This document shows, one piece after another, positions 14,761 through 21,252 of a DNA stretch of 32,275 nucleotides (positions are counted from its first letter, which is position 1; each line of letters opens with the position of its first letter). Source of the DNA: Alphaproteobacteria bacterium (lineage in GTDB: Bacteria > Pseudomonadota > Alphaproteobacteria > UBA2136 > JAPPOO01); contig JAPPOO010000048.1 of NCBI GenBank assembly GCA_028817875.1, positions 1 through 32,275 on the forward strand, read 5' to 3'. Made by a program: the position numbers and the translations under genes. The notes under the pieces are model-generated. The model was not told the origin of the DNA. It was given only the letters and a program-made list of their open reading frames with translations, and did no database searches.

Positions 14761-14850
14761 GTTCGGTTGCGGTGAGTAATTTGAACACGAAGAAGATTTC
14801 TTCATATTTACATTAGATATCCCCACTGCTCCAACAGTGGGGATTTTTTT
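14761..14850 (+). ncRNA. Predicted antisense antitoxin RNA, module B
   Basis: This RNA of about 90 bases would run from the predicted start at 14761, through the 28-mer (14760-14787), to the T-run at 14850. It carries GATTTCTTCA (14795-14804) and TATTTACATTA (14805-14815). Both recur at 14932-14941 (one T/C change, a G-U pair in RNA) and 14944-14954, with two extra bases between them. On the opposite strand that second copy includes the GGAG ribosome site of peptide B, so this RNA would mask it. The pairing sequence is unrelated to that of module A, implying separate specificity. Confidence 0.65.
14821..14850 (+). terminator. Terminator of antitoxin RNA B
   Basis: CCCCACTG (14821-14828) and CAGTGGGG (14835-14842) form an eight-base-pair stem followed by seven T's (14844-14850). 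The peptide B stop codon lies within that T-run on the other strand. The minus strand lacks a T-run after the hairpin, so leftward termination here is less certain than in module A. Confidence 0.85.
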
Positions 14851-14926
14851 ACCGCCTTGTCAAAGATAGATAAAAGAGGACTTTTACCCGTCTCCATAAG
14901 ACAGTGATCTTTAGGTTCGCTCTCAT
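14849..14926 (-). CDS. Predicted 25-residue basic hydrophobic toxin-like peptide, module B
   Basis: The ORF encodes MRANLKITVLWRRVKVLFYL plus five residues ending in RR. It aligns with peptide A in length, start (MR..LK), tryptophan and KV positions and basic end, despite unrelated DNA around the ribosome site. A GGAG ribosome site (plus-strand CTCC at 14937-14940) lies ten bases before the ATG and can fold locally as GAG-AAAU-CUC. A longer stem, GGTTCGCTCT (14914-14923) with AGAGCGAATCC (14958-14968), encloses the start. Membrane toxicity is inferred. Confidence 0.55.
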   Translation of the reverse strand: MRANLKITVLWRRVKVLFYLSLTRR

Positions 14927-14951
14927 TTTGAGATTTCTCCATTTATTTACA

Positions 14952-14990
14952 TTATGTAGAGCGAATCCTTGGCCCGAAGGCCGCTGCCAT
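14952..14990 (-). other. 12-codon leader ORF of module B
   Basis: The start at 14990, behind AAAGGAG, reads MAAAFGPRIRST and stops 25 bases before the peptide B start, near its ribosome site. The first seven residues equal those of the module A leader. Translation of it could open the stem over the toxin start, as leader peptides do in hok-like systems. This is inferred from arrangement only. Confidence 0.4.
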
Positions 14991-15017
14991 AATGCACACT
15001 CCTTTTACAAACCGCAA
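14971..15017 (-). promoter_or_regulatory. Conserved 47-base leader of the peptide B message
   Basis: This is the second copy of the block at 14669-14715, differing at one base. The GGCC-UUCG-GGCC hairpin is at 14971-14982. No convincing promoter is seen upstream on the minus strand; CATAAA at about 15035-15030 is the best -10 candidate. Confidence 0.55.
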
Positions 15018-15080
15018 GGAGCGTCTTGCATTTATGTCTTTGATATGCTTCGCTGAAATAGGTTTTAGATATGTGTTTCT

Positions 15081-15116
15081 CCCCTGAACTTGTTCAGGGG
15101 GTTTTTGTTTTCTGAC
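15081..15116 (+). terminator. Terminator-like palindrome before gene I (copy 2)
   Basis: The perfect 20-base palindrome at 15081-15100 is identical to 6769-6788 and is followed by GTTTTTGTTTT. Like copy 1 it precedes a late operon: CATGAT (15122-15127) starts 22 bases after the palindrome, as TAATCT does at 6810-6815, and CTCTACA follows at similar distance in both. It may serve both as a terminator for upstream transcription and as an activator site of a Mu PI-like promoter. Confidence 0.7.
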
Positions 15117-15153
15117 CTTGGCATGATGGCTCTACAAATAAGGAGCTACACAA

Positions 15154-16191
15154 GTGAAACCTATCGAGATTTTCAGAGCTGGTACGCACACTGCCATGAG
15201 CGGCAACAGCATTACCATCACATCTGATGAGCTTCAGCAAGCTATTGAAAGCTACAACCCTGAAACTCACGAAGCTCCCCTAACTGTTGGGCATCCTAAG
15301 CATGACGAACCTGCCTACGGTTGGGTCGATAGGTTAGAAATGGGTGAGAACGGTACTTTACTGGCTCACCCCAAGCAAGTGGATGCTGATTTTGCCGACA
15401 TGGTAAATGCTGGCAAGTTTAAGAAAGTCTCCGCATCCTTCTACCTACCAAACTCCTCCAGTAACCCCACGCCGGGCAAGCTACAAATCCGCCATGTGGG
15501 CTTTTTAGGTGCCCAACCCCCTGCTGTAAAAGGCTTAAAAAACGCCAGTTTTTCAGATGACCAAGGCGAGTTTGAGACTTTCGAGTTTTCCGAAATTAAA
15601 CCTGATACCAGCTTTTTAAACAAGCTAACCAGCACTATAGAAGCCGCTTTTACCGAAGCTGCCAAGAAGTTCAACCCTGAAATAAATCAAAACAAGGAGG
15701 ATGCCATGACAGGCACAAATAACCAGGAACAAGAACAGAAGCTTGCTGCCGAGCGCGAGGCTTTGGAGAAGGAAAAAGCTGCCTTCGCTGAAAAGCAGCG
15801 TGTGCAAAACAAAAAAGAAAGCGAGGCTTTACTGGATAAGGCCGTCAACGAAGGCCGTATCTCTGGTGAAGAAAAAGCTGGGTTAGCAGCCTTTATGGAA
15901 ACGCTGGACGATGAAGAGTCCAATGTTTGCTTTGGCGAAGGCAAAGAGGCTACTGAAAATACACCTCTTGGCTTTTTCCGCGAATTCATCAGCAAGCTGC
16001 CAACCAAGGTAGAGTTTGCAGAAATTGCCAAAAACGAAGGTACGGGCTCTCAAGGAGTTGCCTCCTTTGCAGCACCTAATGGCTACCAAGTTGATCCAGA
16101 ACGACTTGAATTACTGAAAAAAGCTGAAGCGTACGCAGCTAAACACAACACCTCTTTAGATGAAGCATTAAACAAAGTGGAAGGGCTATAA
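15154..16191 (+). CDS. I: Mu gpI-like prohead protease with C-terminal scaffold region
   Basis: This 345-residue protein matures the prohead. The N-terminal 140 residues match the Mu-type protease (ITSDELQQAIESYN, LTVGHPKHDEPAYGWV with a conserved histidine, and FKKVSASFYLPN with the likely catalytic serine). From about residue 185 it is a charged helical scaffold (QEQEQKLAAEREALEKEKAA). The start is GTG at 15154, behind AAGGAG (15140-15145). An internal start gives the scaffold alone, as in Mu. Confidence 0.92.
   Translation: MKPIEIFRAGTHTAMSGNSITITSDELQQAIESYNPETHEAPLTVGHPKHDEPAYGWVDRLEMGENGTLLAHPKQVDADFADMVNAGKFKKVSASFYLPNSSSNPTPGKLQIRHVGFLGAQPPAVKGLKNASFSDDQGEFETFEFSEIKPDTSFLNKLTSTIEAAFTEAAKKFNPEINQNKEDAMTGTNNQEQEQKLAAEREALEKEKAAFAEKQRVQNKKESEALLDKAVNEGRISGEEKAGLAAFMETLDDEESNVCFGEGKEATENTPLGFFREFISKLPTKVEFAEIAKNEGTGSQGVASFAAPNGYQVDPERLELLKKAEAYAAKHNTSLDEALNKVEGL
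15706..16191 (+). CDS. Z: Internal-start scaffold protein (Mu gpZ-like)
   Basis: An ATG at 15706, in frame with gene I and preceded by a perfect AAGGAGG (15694-15700), gives a 161-residue protein identical to the C-terminal part of gpI. Mu makes its scaffold Z in the same way, from a start nested in I. The protein is a coiled-coil-rich assembly core that is later degraded by the protease. The strength of this internal ribosome site would supply scaffold in excess over protease. Confidence 0.85.
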   Translation: MTGTNNQEQEQKLAAEREALEKEKAAFAEKQRVQNKKESEALLDKAVNEGRISGEEKAGLAAFMETLDDEESNVCFGEGKEATENTPLGFFREFISKLPTKVEFAEIAKNEGTGSQGVASFAAPNGYQVDPERLELLKKAEAYAAKHNTSLDEALNKVEGL

Positions 16192-16193
16192 GC

Positions 16194-16526
16194 ATGCAAA
16201 ATATTTCGTTACTCAAACTGTCTGTCCAAGCTAGCGGAGCTGTAACAGCTAAACAATTTGTTGGCTTTGATGGAGCGGTAGCTACTGCTGCTGGAAACGC
16301 ATACGGCGTAGCAGAATTTGACGCTGCTAATACAGAGCTTGTGTCTCTAACTATCGTAGGGACTGCGGTCGTTAAATCTGGAGCCGCGTTTGCTAAAGGT
16401 GCTGCACTGGAGGTTGGAAGCGACGGTAAAGCCGTTACTCAATCGGCTGGTGTCACTGTTGCTCGCGCTTTGGAAGCTGCCTCAGCAGCAGACGAAGACG
16501 TTGAAGTTTTACTTATCAATAACTAA
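16194..16526 (+). CDS. Capsid decoration protein (DUF2190)
   Basis: This 110-residue protein is rich in Ala, Val and Gly and predicted all-beta (VTAKQFVGFDGAVATAAGNA, then KGAALEVGSDGKAV). It fits the DUF2190 / head-decoration family found between the protease and capsid genes. It probably stabilises the capsid surface. It starts 2 bases after gene I and, like the next two genes, appears richer in GCT/AAA-type codons than the tail genes, perhaps because of high expression. Confidence 0.8.
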   Translation: MQNISLLKLSVQASGAVTAKQFVGFDGAVATAAGNAYGVAEFDAANTELVSLTIVGTAVVKSGAAFAKGAALEVGSDGKAVTQSAGVTVARALEAASAADEDVEVLLINN

Positions 16527-16541
16527 AGAAAGTACTTAAAA

Positions 16542-17471
16542 ATGAATATGAATGCTAAGCAGGTTCGTGTCATTGACCCAATTTTGACAACGCACGCACA
16601 AGGTTTTAAACGCCAAAACACTGTTGGGCACATGCTGTTTCCACGCGCTAATGTCTTTCAGTCTGGTGGTCAGGTTCTGCAGTTTGGTAAAGAAGGTTAT
16701 AAAAAATATAATGCCCGACGCTCACCCGGAGACAATACGAAGCGTATTAAATTTGGATACGAAGGCAAGCCTTACTCTTTGGTGCAAGACTCTTTAGAGG
16801 CTGTAGTACCTGATGAATGGCAGCGGGATGCCCAGCAAGTTCCCGGCATTAACCTTGCTAAACGCGCTGTTAACAACGTTCTTGGCAACCTAACTATGTT
16901 GCTTGAAATTGAGCAAGCTGAACTGGCTATGGATCCGAATAACTACTCCAGCAGCCATAAACTTATTTTGTCTGGGACTTCTCTCTGGAGCGACCACACA
17001 AACTCTAAACCATTAATAAACGTTGCAGACTCTAAAGAAGTTGTACGTCAAGACATTGGGATGGATATCAATACGGCAGTCTTTAGCCCTAAAAGGTGGA
17101 AACAGTTTCGTAACCACCCGGATGTTCGTTCCGCAGCTATTAAAGACAACGATAGCGAACGTGTCGTCACAACTCAGATGGCTGCCGATCTCTTAGAAGT
17201 TGATCATGTTGTTGTTGGTAAAGGTGTCTACGCAAACAAAGACGGTTCTTTTGCTGATATTTGGGGTGATGGTCTTGTACTGGCTTACGTTGCTCATAAT
17301 AGCAGTGGGGCTGAAGAGCCATCTTTCGGCTACACCTATACAATGGATGCACATCCTTTTGTTCGCCAACCTTACCGTGAAGAGAACTGTGAATCTTGGT
17401 TTTACGGCGTTAAGTACGAGCGTACTCCTGTTATCGCCAGCGCAGAATCTGCATTTTTAATTACTGAATAA
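16542..17471 (+). CDS. Major capsid protein
   Basis: This 309-residue protein is the main shell subunit, expected to have the HK97 fold. It has a short N-terminal arm (VRVIDPILTTHAQGFKRQN), a loop with FGKEGYKKYNARRSPGDNTK, a long spine-helix region (INLAKRAVNNVLGNLTMLLE) and the ending SWFYGVKYERTPVIASAESA. The length and position after the decoration protein match the capsid proteins of B3- and Mu-type phages; I cannot say which capsid family it is closest to. No cleaved scaffold is fused to it, consistent with a separate Z. Confidence 0.88.
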   Translation: MNMNAKQVRVIDPILTTHAQGFKRQNTVGHMLFPRANVFQSGGQVLQFGKEGYKKYNARRSPGDNTKRIKFGYEGKPYSLVQDSLEAVVPDEWQRDAQQVPGINLAKRAVNNVLGNLTMLLEIEQAELAMDPNNYSSSHKLILSGTSLWSDHTNSKPLINVADSKEVVRQDIGMDINTAVFSPKRWKQFRNHPDVRSAAIKDNDSERVVTTQMAADLLEVDHVVVGKGVYANKDGSFADIWGDGLVLAYVAHNSSGAEEPSFGYTYTMDAHPFVRQPYREENCESWFYGVKYERTPVIASAESAFLITE

Positions 17472-17484
17472 GAGGAAAGTTATT

Positions 17485-17862
17485 ATGGAACAAATTGAAG
17501 TAAAACTTCTACAGCCATTATTACATAACGGTAAACGTATAGAAGACGGTACTAAAGTTTCTTTAAAAGTTGATGATGCTATCAGACTTATAAAACGGGG
17601 TTTTGCAGAAAAAGTAGATGGCTCTGCACAGCCGGAAGAAAGTCAGACTTTTACCGCTGAAGATGTTGCCAAGCAAGTAGCAGCTGCTAAAGCTGAAGCC
17701 GAAAAGGAAGCTAACAAGAAAATTGTAGCTATCCAAAAAGAGGCTGAAGAACAAGTTAAAGCTGCTCAAGCGGCGGCTCAAACAGATGAAACATCAGAAG
17801 CCGGTACCGATGGTGCAACTTCACAGGCAAAACCTAATGCCAATAAGAAAAACGGTAAATAG
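17485..17862 (+). CDS. Head-region protein with coiled-coil tail (Mu gp35-like position)
   Basis: This 125-residue protein has an N-terminal 45-residue beta-rich unit (VKLLQPLLHNGKRIEDGTKV, then VDDAIRLIKRGFAEKV). A highly charged Ala/Glu/Lys helix (residues about 55-100) and an Ala/Asn/Lys tail follow. The first unit resembles a small domain common in phage head-completion genes. Position between capsid and gp36-like gene matches Mu gp35. Exact function unknown. Confidence 0.7.
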   Translation: MEQIEVKLLQPLLHNGKRIEDGTKVSLKVDDAIRLIKRGFAEKVDGSAQPEESQTFTAEDVAKQVAAAKAEAEKEANKKIVAIQKEAEEQVKAAQAAAQTDETSEAGTDGATSQAKPNANKKNGK

Positions 17863-17864
17863 GC

Positions 17865-18290
17865 ATGACCTACGCAACGCAAGCTGACTTGCAGGATCGC
17901 TACGGGGAGAATGAGCTTATCAGCCTCACGAACCCCGTGGGCGATACCATAGACACCACCAAGGTGGATAGAGCTCTTGCAGATACGAAGGCCCTTATTG
18001 ATGCCCATTTAACTAAGTTTCAACTACCCTTAAATGAAGTCCCCAGCCTGCTGGAAAACCTCGCTTGTAATATTGCCCGCTACTACCTGTACCAACACAG
18101 CGAAGGTGCGGTTGTGACGGACGACGTTAAAGATGCGTTTCACCAAGCGGAAAAACTGCTTAATAAAATTAACGAAGAAAAAATTAGCCTTGGCCTTACG
18201 CCAACTAACCAACCTACTGCCCCTATTAACGAGGTGCGGGTAACCTCTGTACCCCCTGTTTTAAACCAAAGTACGTTGGAGGACTACTGA
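17865..18290 (+). CDS. Mu gp36-like head-tail connector (DUF1320)
   Basis: This 141-residue protein starts with MTYATQADLQDRYGENELIS, the typical opening of DUF1320 / gp36 proteins, which are adaptors at the head-tail interface. The helical core includes DRALADTKALIDAHLTKFQL and ENLACNIARYYLYQH. It shares one base with the next gene. Confidence 0.9.
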   Translation: MTYATQADLQDRYGENELISLTNPVGDTIDTTKVDRALADTKALIDAHLTKFQLPLNEVPSLLENLACNIARYYLYQHSEGAVVTDDVKDAFHQAEKLLNKINEEKISLGLTPTNQPTAPINEVRVTSVPPVLNQSTLEDY

Positions 18291-18853
18291 TGAACCCCAT
18301 TCTAGATATTGAAAATCAACTTACCAGTATTATCCAAAACGGCTTTACTGCTGTGAGCGGTCCTACTTTACACACCGTTGATAGCTTTGCTGGAACTATT
18401 GATCTAGATAAACAGCTCCGCACTGTGCCCGGTATCTTTATTAACTTTAGCGGTTTTGGTGAACCTGTATCGCAAACCCAATTTAAAACAAAGTGGACGC
18501 TCTACGTCATTACCCACAATGCTGGTGGAGAAGAAGCTCGCCGCGAAGGAGATAACCGCAATATTGGTGCCTACGATGCCATTCATATTTTGATGCGTAC
18601 TCTGCACCAAAATAAACTGGATGATTACGGCCGCATGAAAATTGTGTCCGGTCAAAATATGTTTTCCGAAGCTTTCGCTCGGCAAAACGTTGCTGTCTAT
18701 GCCTTAGAAACAACCCTTAATGTTGATTGGGATTTAAACCCTGATGAGGCAGGACTCAACGACTTCACCACCTTTGCCGCTGACTGGGACTTGGCAACCC
18801 CAGACAGCCAAATAGATGCTCAAGACAAAATAACATTGGAGACAGCCTCATGA
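18290..18853 (+). CDS. Mu gp37-like tail completion protein (DUF1834)
   Basis: This 187-residue protein matches the gp37 / DUF1834 family: an N-terminal helix (ILDIENQLTSIIQNGF), the beta strand TKWTLYVITHNAGGEEARR and the helix YDAIHILMRTLHQNKL. It acts at the head-proximal end of the tail. The C-terminal 40 residues are acidic. It overlaps gp36 by one base and gp38 by four. Confidence 0.88.
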   Translation: MNPILDIENQLTSIIQNGFTAVSGPTLHTVDSFAGTIDLDKQLRTVPGIFINFSGFGEPVSQTQFKTKWTLYVITHNAGGEEARREGDNRNIGAYDAIHILMRTLHQNKLDDYGRMKIVSGQNMFSEAFARQNVAVYALETTLNVDWDLNPDEAGLNDFTTFAADWDLATPDSQIDAQDKITLETAS

Positions 18854-19032
18854 CACTCTTTGTGCGCCCTGCCCGCAAAAAACTGAAAGTCCGTAATCCG
18901 GAAACAGGTCAACACCTTCCTGCTGAAGGCATGCATGTGACGCAATCCACCTATTGGCTACGCCGGATTAAAGACGGTGACGTCCTGACTACCCAAGTAA
19001 AAGAATCAACCAACAAAAAGGCTAAGTCATGA
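18850..19032 (+). CDS. Mu gp38-like small protein (DUF2635)
   Basis: This 60-residue basic protein begins MTLFVRPARKKLKVRNPETG and contains LPAEGMHVTQSTYWLRRIKD, the DUF2635 signature. It always lies just before the sheath gene in Mu-like phages. The function is unknown, probably structural in the tail. It overlaps both neighbours by four bases. Confidence 0.9.
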   Translation: MTLFVRPARKKLKVRNPETGQHLPAEGMHVTQSTYWLRRIKDGDVLTTQVKESTNKKAKS

Positions 19033-20501
19033 GCATTTCGTTTAATGATATCCCGACCACCAATTTAACACCGGGCGTTTATATTGAGTTTGATAATTCC
19101 AAGGCTGTGGGCCTGTTAAAAGCCATCCACCGTGTATTGGTTATTGGCCAACGGTTAACGACAGGTACCATTGCGGAAGGTGTTCCTACCCGTATTACTT
19201 CCGCAACTCAAGCGAAGGAATACTTCGGCGAAGGCTCCATGTTGGCCAGTATGCTCGCCACCTATTTTGATAATAACGACCAACACGAAACTTGGGCCAT
19301 TGCGCTTGATGATAATGGCGCAGGCGTTGCTGCAACCGGTGACTTAACGGTATCCGGCACAACCACCGCCTCCGGTACTTTAAACCTCTACATTGCAGGA
19401 CAACGAGTGCAAGTGGGTGTGACAGCAGGGCAAAGCCTGAGCACCGTTGCTTCCAATATTGTTGCTGCTGTTACCGCCGATGCCTCTCTACCCGTCACGG
19501 CGGCTGTGAACGGAGGTACTCCAGAGCAAGTTGACTTTACGGCCAAACATAAAGGCGTACTAGGTAATAACATCGACCTTCGCCTTAACTACCAATCTGG
19601 AGAAGCTTTACCTACTGGCTTAGGCATTGCTATCAACGCTATGTCCGGCGGTACAGCCAACCCCGATATAACCACGGCAATAACAGCCATGGCCGATGTA
19701 CAGTACCACTCTGTTATTCAACCTTACACGGATGCTTCCAACTTGAGTGCCCTGCACAGCGAACTTGATGACCGCTTTGGCCCAATGGTAATGCAAGAAG
19801 GCTCGGTTTATACCGCCGCTATCGGCTCAGTTGCCGAGCAGGGAACCCTTGGCGATAGCCTGAATAGCCAACACATTAGCATTATGGGGGCAGGAAAAAG
19901 CCCTACCGCACCTTGGAACTGGGCTGCAGCTTTTGGCGGTATTGTCTCCTACCACGGTGATATCGACCCTGCCCGCCCTTTCCAAACATTGGTTATGGCA
20001 GGTGTTTTACCGCCAGCAGAATCTGACCGATTCACGCGAACAGAGCGAAATCAAACCCTTGCCGACGGTATTGCAACCTTTACGGTATCAGCCAACGGCG
20101 AGTGCATGATTGAGCGGGCCGTTACAACTTACAAAACCAATGCAAGTGGCGCCCCTGACCCATCCTACAGAGATGTTAACACACTGCTGACTTTGTTTTT
20201 CTTAAGGTTTTCACTCAGAGCCAGAATCTCTCAAAAATTCCCACGCTACAAGCTGGCCAAGGATGGAACTCGCTACGGAGACGGACAAGATACTGTCACG
20301 CCATCAGTCGCTCGCTCTGAAATTATCGCCCTGTTTAAACAGTGGGAAACCATTGGGCTGGTTGAAGACATAAAGCAATTCAAAAAAGACTTGATTGTAA
20401 AAATTAATGATGCTGACCCGAATCGCTTGGATGTGCGCATTTCACCGAATGTTGTGAACCAGCTCCGCGTGTTTGCTGGACAAGTGCAATTTAAACTGTA
20501 A
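19029..20501 (+). CDS. L: Contractile tail sheath protein (Mu gpL-like)
   Basis: This 490-residue protein is the sheath subunit. It starts ISFNDIPTTNLTPGVYIEFD, typical of Mu-type sheaths. It has a variable beta domain (about residues 95-200, rich in Thr, Ala and Gly) and a conserved C-terminal domain (YRDVNTLLTLFFLRFSLRAR, then RLDVRISPNVVNQLRVFAGQ) that forms the contractile mesh. Its presence shows a myovirus-type tail. The tube gene follows after 15 bases. Confidence 0.95.
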   Translation: MSISFNDIPTTNLTPGVYIEFDNSKAVGLLKAIHRVLVIGQRLTTGTIAEGVPTRITSATQAKEYFGEGSMLASMLATYFDNNDQHETWAIALDDNGAGVAATGDLTVSGTTTASGTLNLYIAGQRVQVGVTAGQSLSTVASNIVAAVTADASLPVTAAVNGGTPEQVDFTAKHKGVLGNNIDLRLNYQSGEALPTGLGIAINAMSGGTANPDITTAITAMADVQYHSVIQPYTDASNLSALHSELDDRFGPMVMQEGSVYTAAIGSVAEQGTLGDSLNSQHISIMGAGKSPTAPWNWAAAFGGIVSYHGDIDPARPFQTLVMAGVLPPAESDRFTRTERNQTLADGIATFTVSANGECMIERAVTTYKTNASGAPDPSYRDVNTLLTLFFLRFSLRARISQKFPRYKLAKDGTRYGDGQDTVTPSVARSEIIALFKQWETIGLVEDIKQFKKDLIVKINDADPNRLDVRISPNVVNQLRVFAGQVQFKL

Positions 20502-20516
20502 AGGAGAATAGCCCCT

Positions 20517-20879
20517 ATGGAACCACTTTTTGGCATTGCCTACATTACCGCTGACGGAGAGCTTTTAAAATCCATGCCCGGCGCCCGGCTTACTTTGGGT
20601 GGCAAAAAACGTAGTGCTGTTGTTGGGCACTCCCTCTACGGATTTTCATCAAGCTTTGAGCCTGCCCGACTAGAATTTGAAATTACTGTCGCTAAAGAAG
20701 AAACTATCAATAAATTAAAAGAAGCTGTTGATCAAACGGTTAAGTTTGAAGGTGATAATGGCACAGCTTGGGTCATTGCGAACGCTTTTGTCGAAAACAC
20801 TGGAGACATCTCCCACAGCGAGGAAAACACGACAGCTTCCTTCATATTCGTAGGTGATCCAGCAGAGTCTTTAACGTAG
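20517..20879 (+). CDS. M: Tail tube protein (Mu gpM-like)
   Basis: This 120-residue beta-rich protein fits the Mu-type tube family: FGIAYITADGELLKSMPGAR, the lysine-rich loop LGGKKRSAVVGHSLYG and the ending TASFIFVGDPAESL. It stacks as hexameric rings inside the sheath. A GGAGA ribosome site precedes the ATG. The adjacent sheath gene supports the call. Confidence 0.92.
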   Translation: MEPLFGIAYITADGELLKSMPGARLTLGGKKRSAVVGHSLYGFSSSFEPARLEFEITVAKEETINKLKEAVDQTVKFEGDNGTAWVIANAFVENTGDISHSEENTTASFIFVGDPAESLT

Positions 20880-20892
20880 GGAGAAAAACAAA

Positions 20893-21252
20893 ATGGCTGA
20901 ACATACTGTAGAGCTTCAGGATGGGATTAAGGTTGGCGGGAGCACCGTCAAAACCGTCAGCATTAAGCAACTTACTGCCGGAGATATTTTCAGTGCTAGT
21001 GCCGAAAGCGAAGTACCTGTACCGAAACTCAACGGAGAGCTTGAGCTTGTTGTGTCTCCTACTGAAGTTGGGAAGCGGATGCTTTGCGCCGCTGTTGTTA
21101 AAGTTGGTGATATACCGGGAAAAATGGCGGTTTCACAGTTGGAAACCCTTTCTTTGTCGGACTTCCAAACCCTACAAACAGCAGTGGACAAGCTTAACGA
21201 TACCAACCCTAAAGACCTTGAAAAACGGGGGCGAGATCATCCAGCTGAATAA
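20893..21252 (+). CDS. Tail assembly chaperone, short form (Mu gp41-like)
   Basis: This 119-residue protein belongs to the gp41/E-type tail assembly chaperones that coat the tape measure during tail assembly. It has the beta-rich start ELQDGIKVGGSTVKTVSIKQ and a helical core (TEVGKRMLCAAVVKVGDI, LSLSDFQTLQTAVDKLND). In the last codons lies GGGGGCGA (21227-21234), a recoding site that would fuse it to the overlapping downstream frame. Unshifted ribosomes stop at 21252. Confidence 0.88.
   Translation: MAEHTVELQDGIKVGGSTVKTVSIKQLTAGDIFSASAESEVPVPKLNGELELVVSPTEVGKRMLCAAVVKVGDIPGKMAVSQLETLSLSDFQTLQTAVDKLNDTNPKDLEKRGRDHPAE
21227..21234 (+). promoter_or_regulatory. Programmed frameshift site in the tail chaperone gene
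   Basis: The sequence GGGGGCGA is read as CGG-GGG-CGA. Slipping back two bases lets the glycine tRNA re-pair with GGG and continue as GGC-GAG-ATC in the overlapping frame. The two frames differ by +1 or −2. Mu itself has been reported to use a −2 shift at the same kind of sequence, so −2 is the likely mechanism here. Confidence 0.8.

Larger units (their letters stand above)
14272..15153. other. 882-base region without conventional genes; palindromes and two tandem small-RNA/peptide modules
   Basis: The stretch starts with AT-rich palindromes and then holds two diverged copies of one module, at about 14450-14715 and 14760-15017. Each copy has a 28-base element identical in both copies at its left and a 47-base element matching at 46 of 47 positions at its right. 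The middle is diverged but keeps the same parts: a terminator hairpin, a small minus-strand ORF, a long-range stem and an internal direct repeat. A terminator-like palindrome and gene I's ribosome site close the region. The parts are annotated separately. Confidence 0.85.

Noticed and set aside
14450-14787. The 28-mer pair as a CRISPR array or attachment-site duplication
   Set aside because: There are only two copies, 310 bases apart, with a transcription-unit layout between them. No spacers of regular length and no cas genes or integrase are present.
14551-14826. A 91-codon minus-strand ORF across the intergenic gap
   Set aside because: Its N-terminal half reads through the promoter and 28-mer of the second antisense RNA and has no ribosome site. 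The conserved parts start only at the ATG at 14688 or 14625.
14272-15153. tRNA or retron/DGR elements in the gap
   Set aside because: No cloverleaf with a T-loop or CCA end is seen, and no reverse transcriptase gene or template/variable repeat pair with adenine changes is found in the window.
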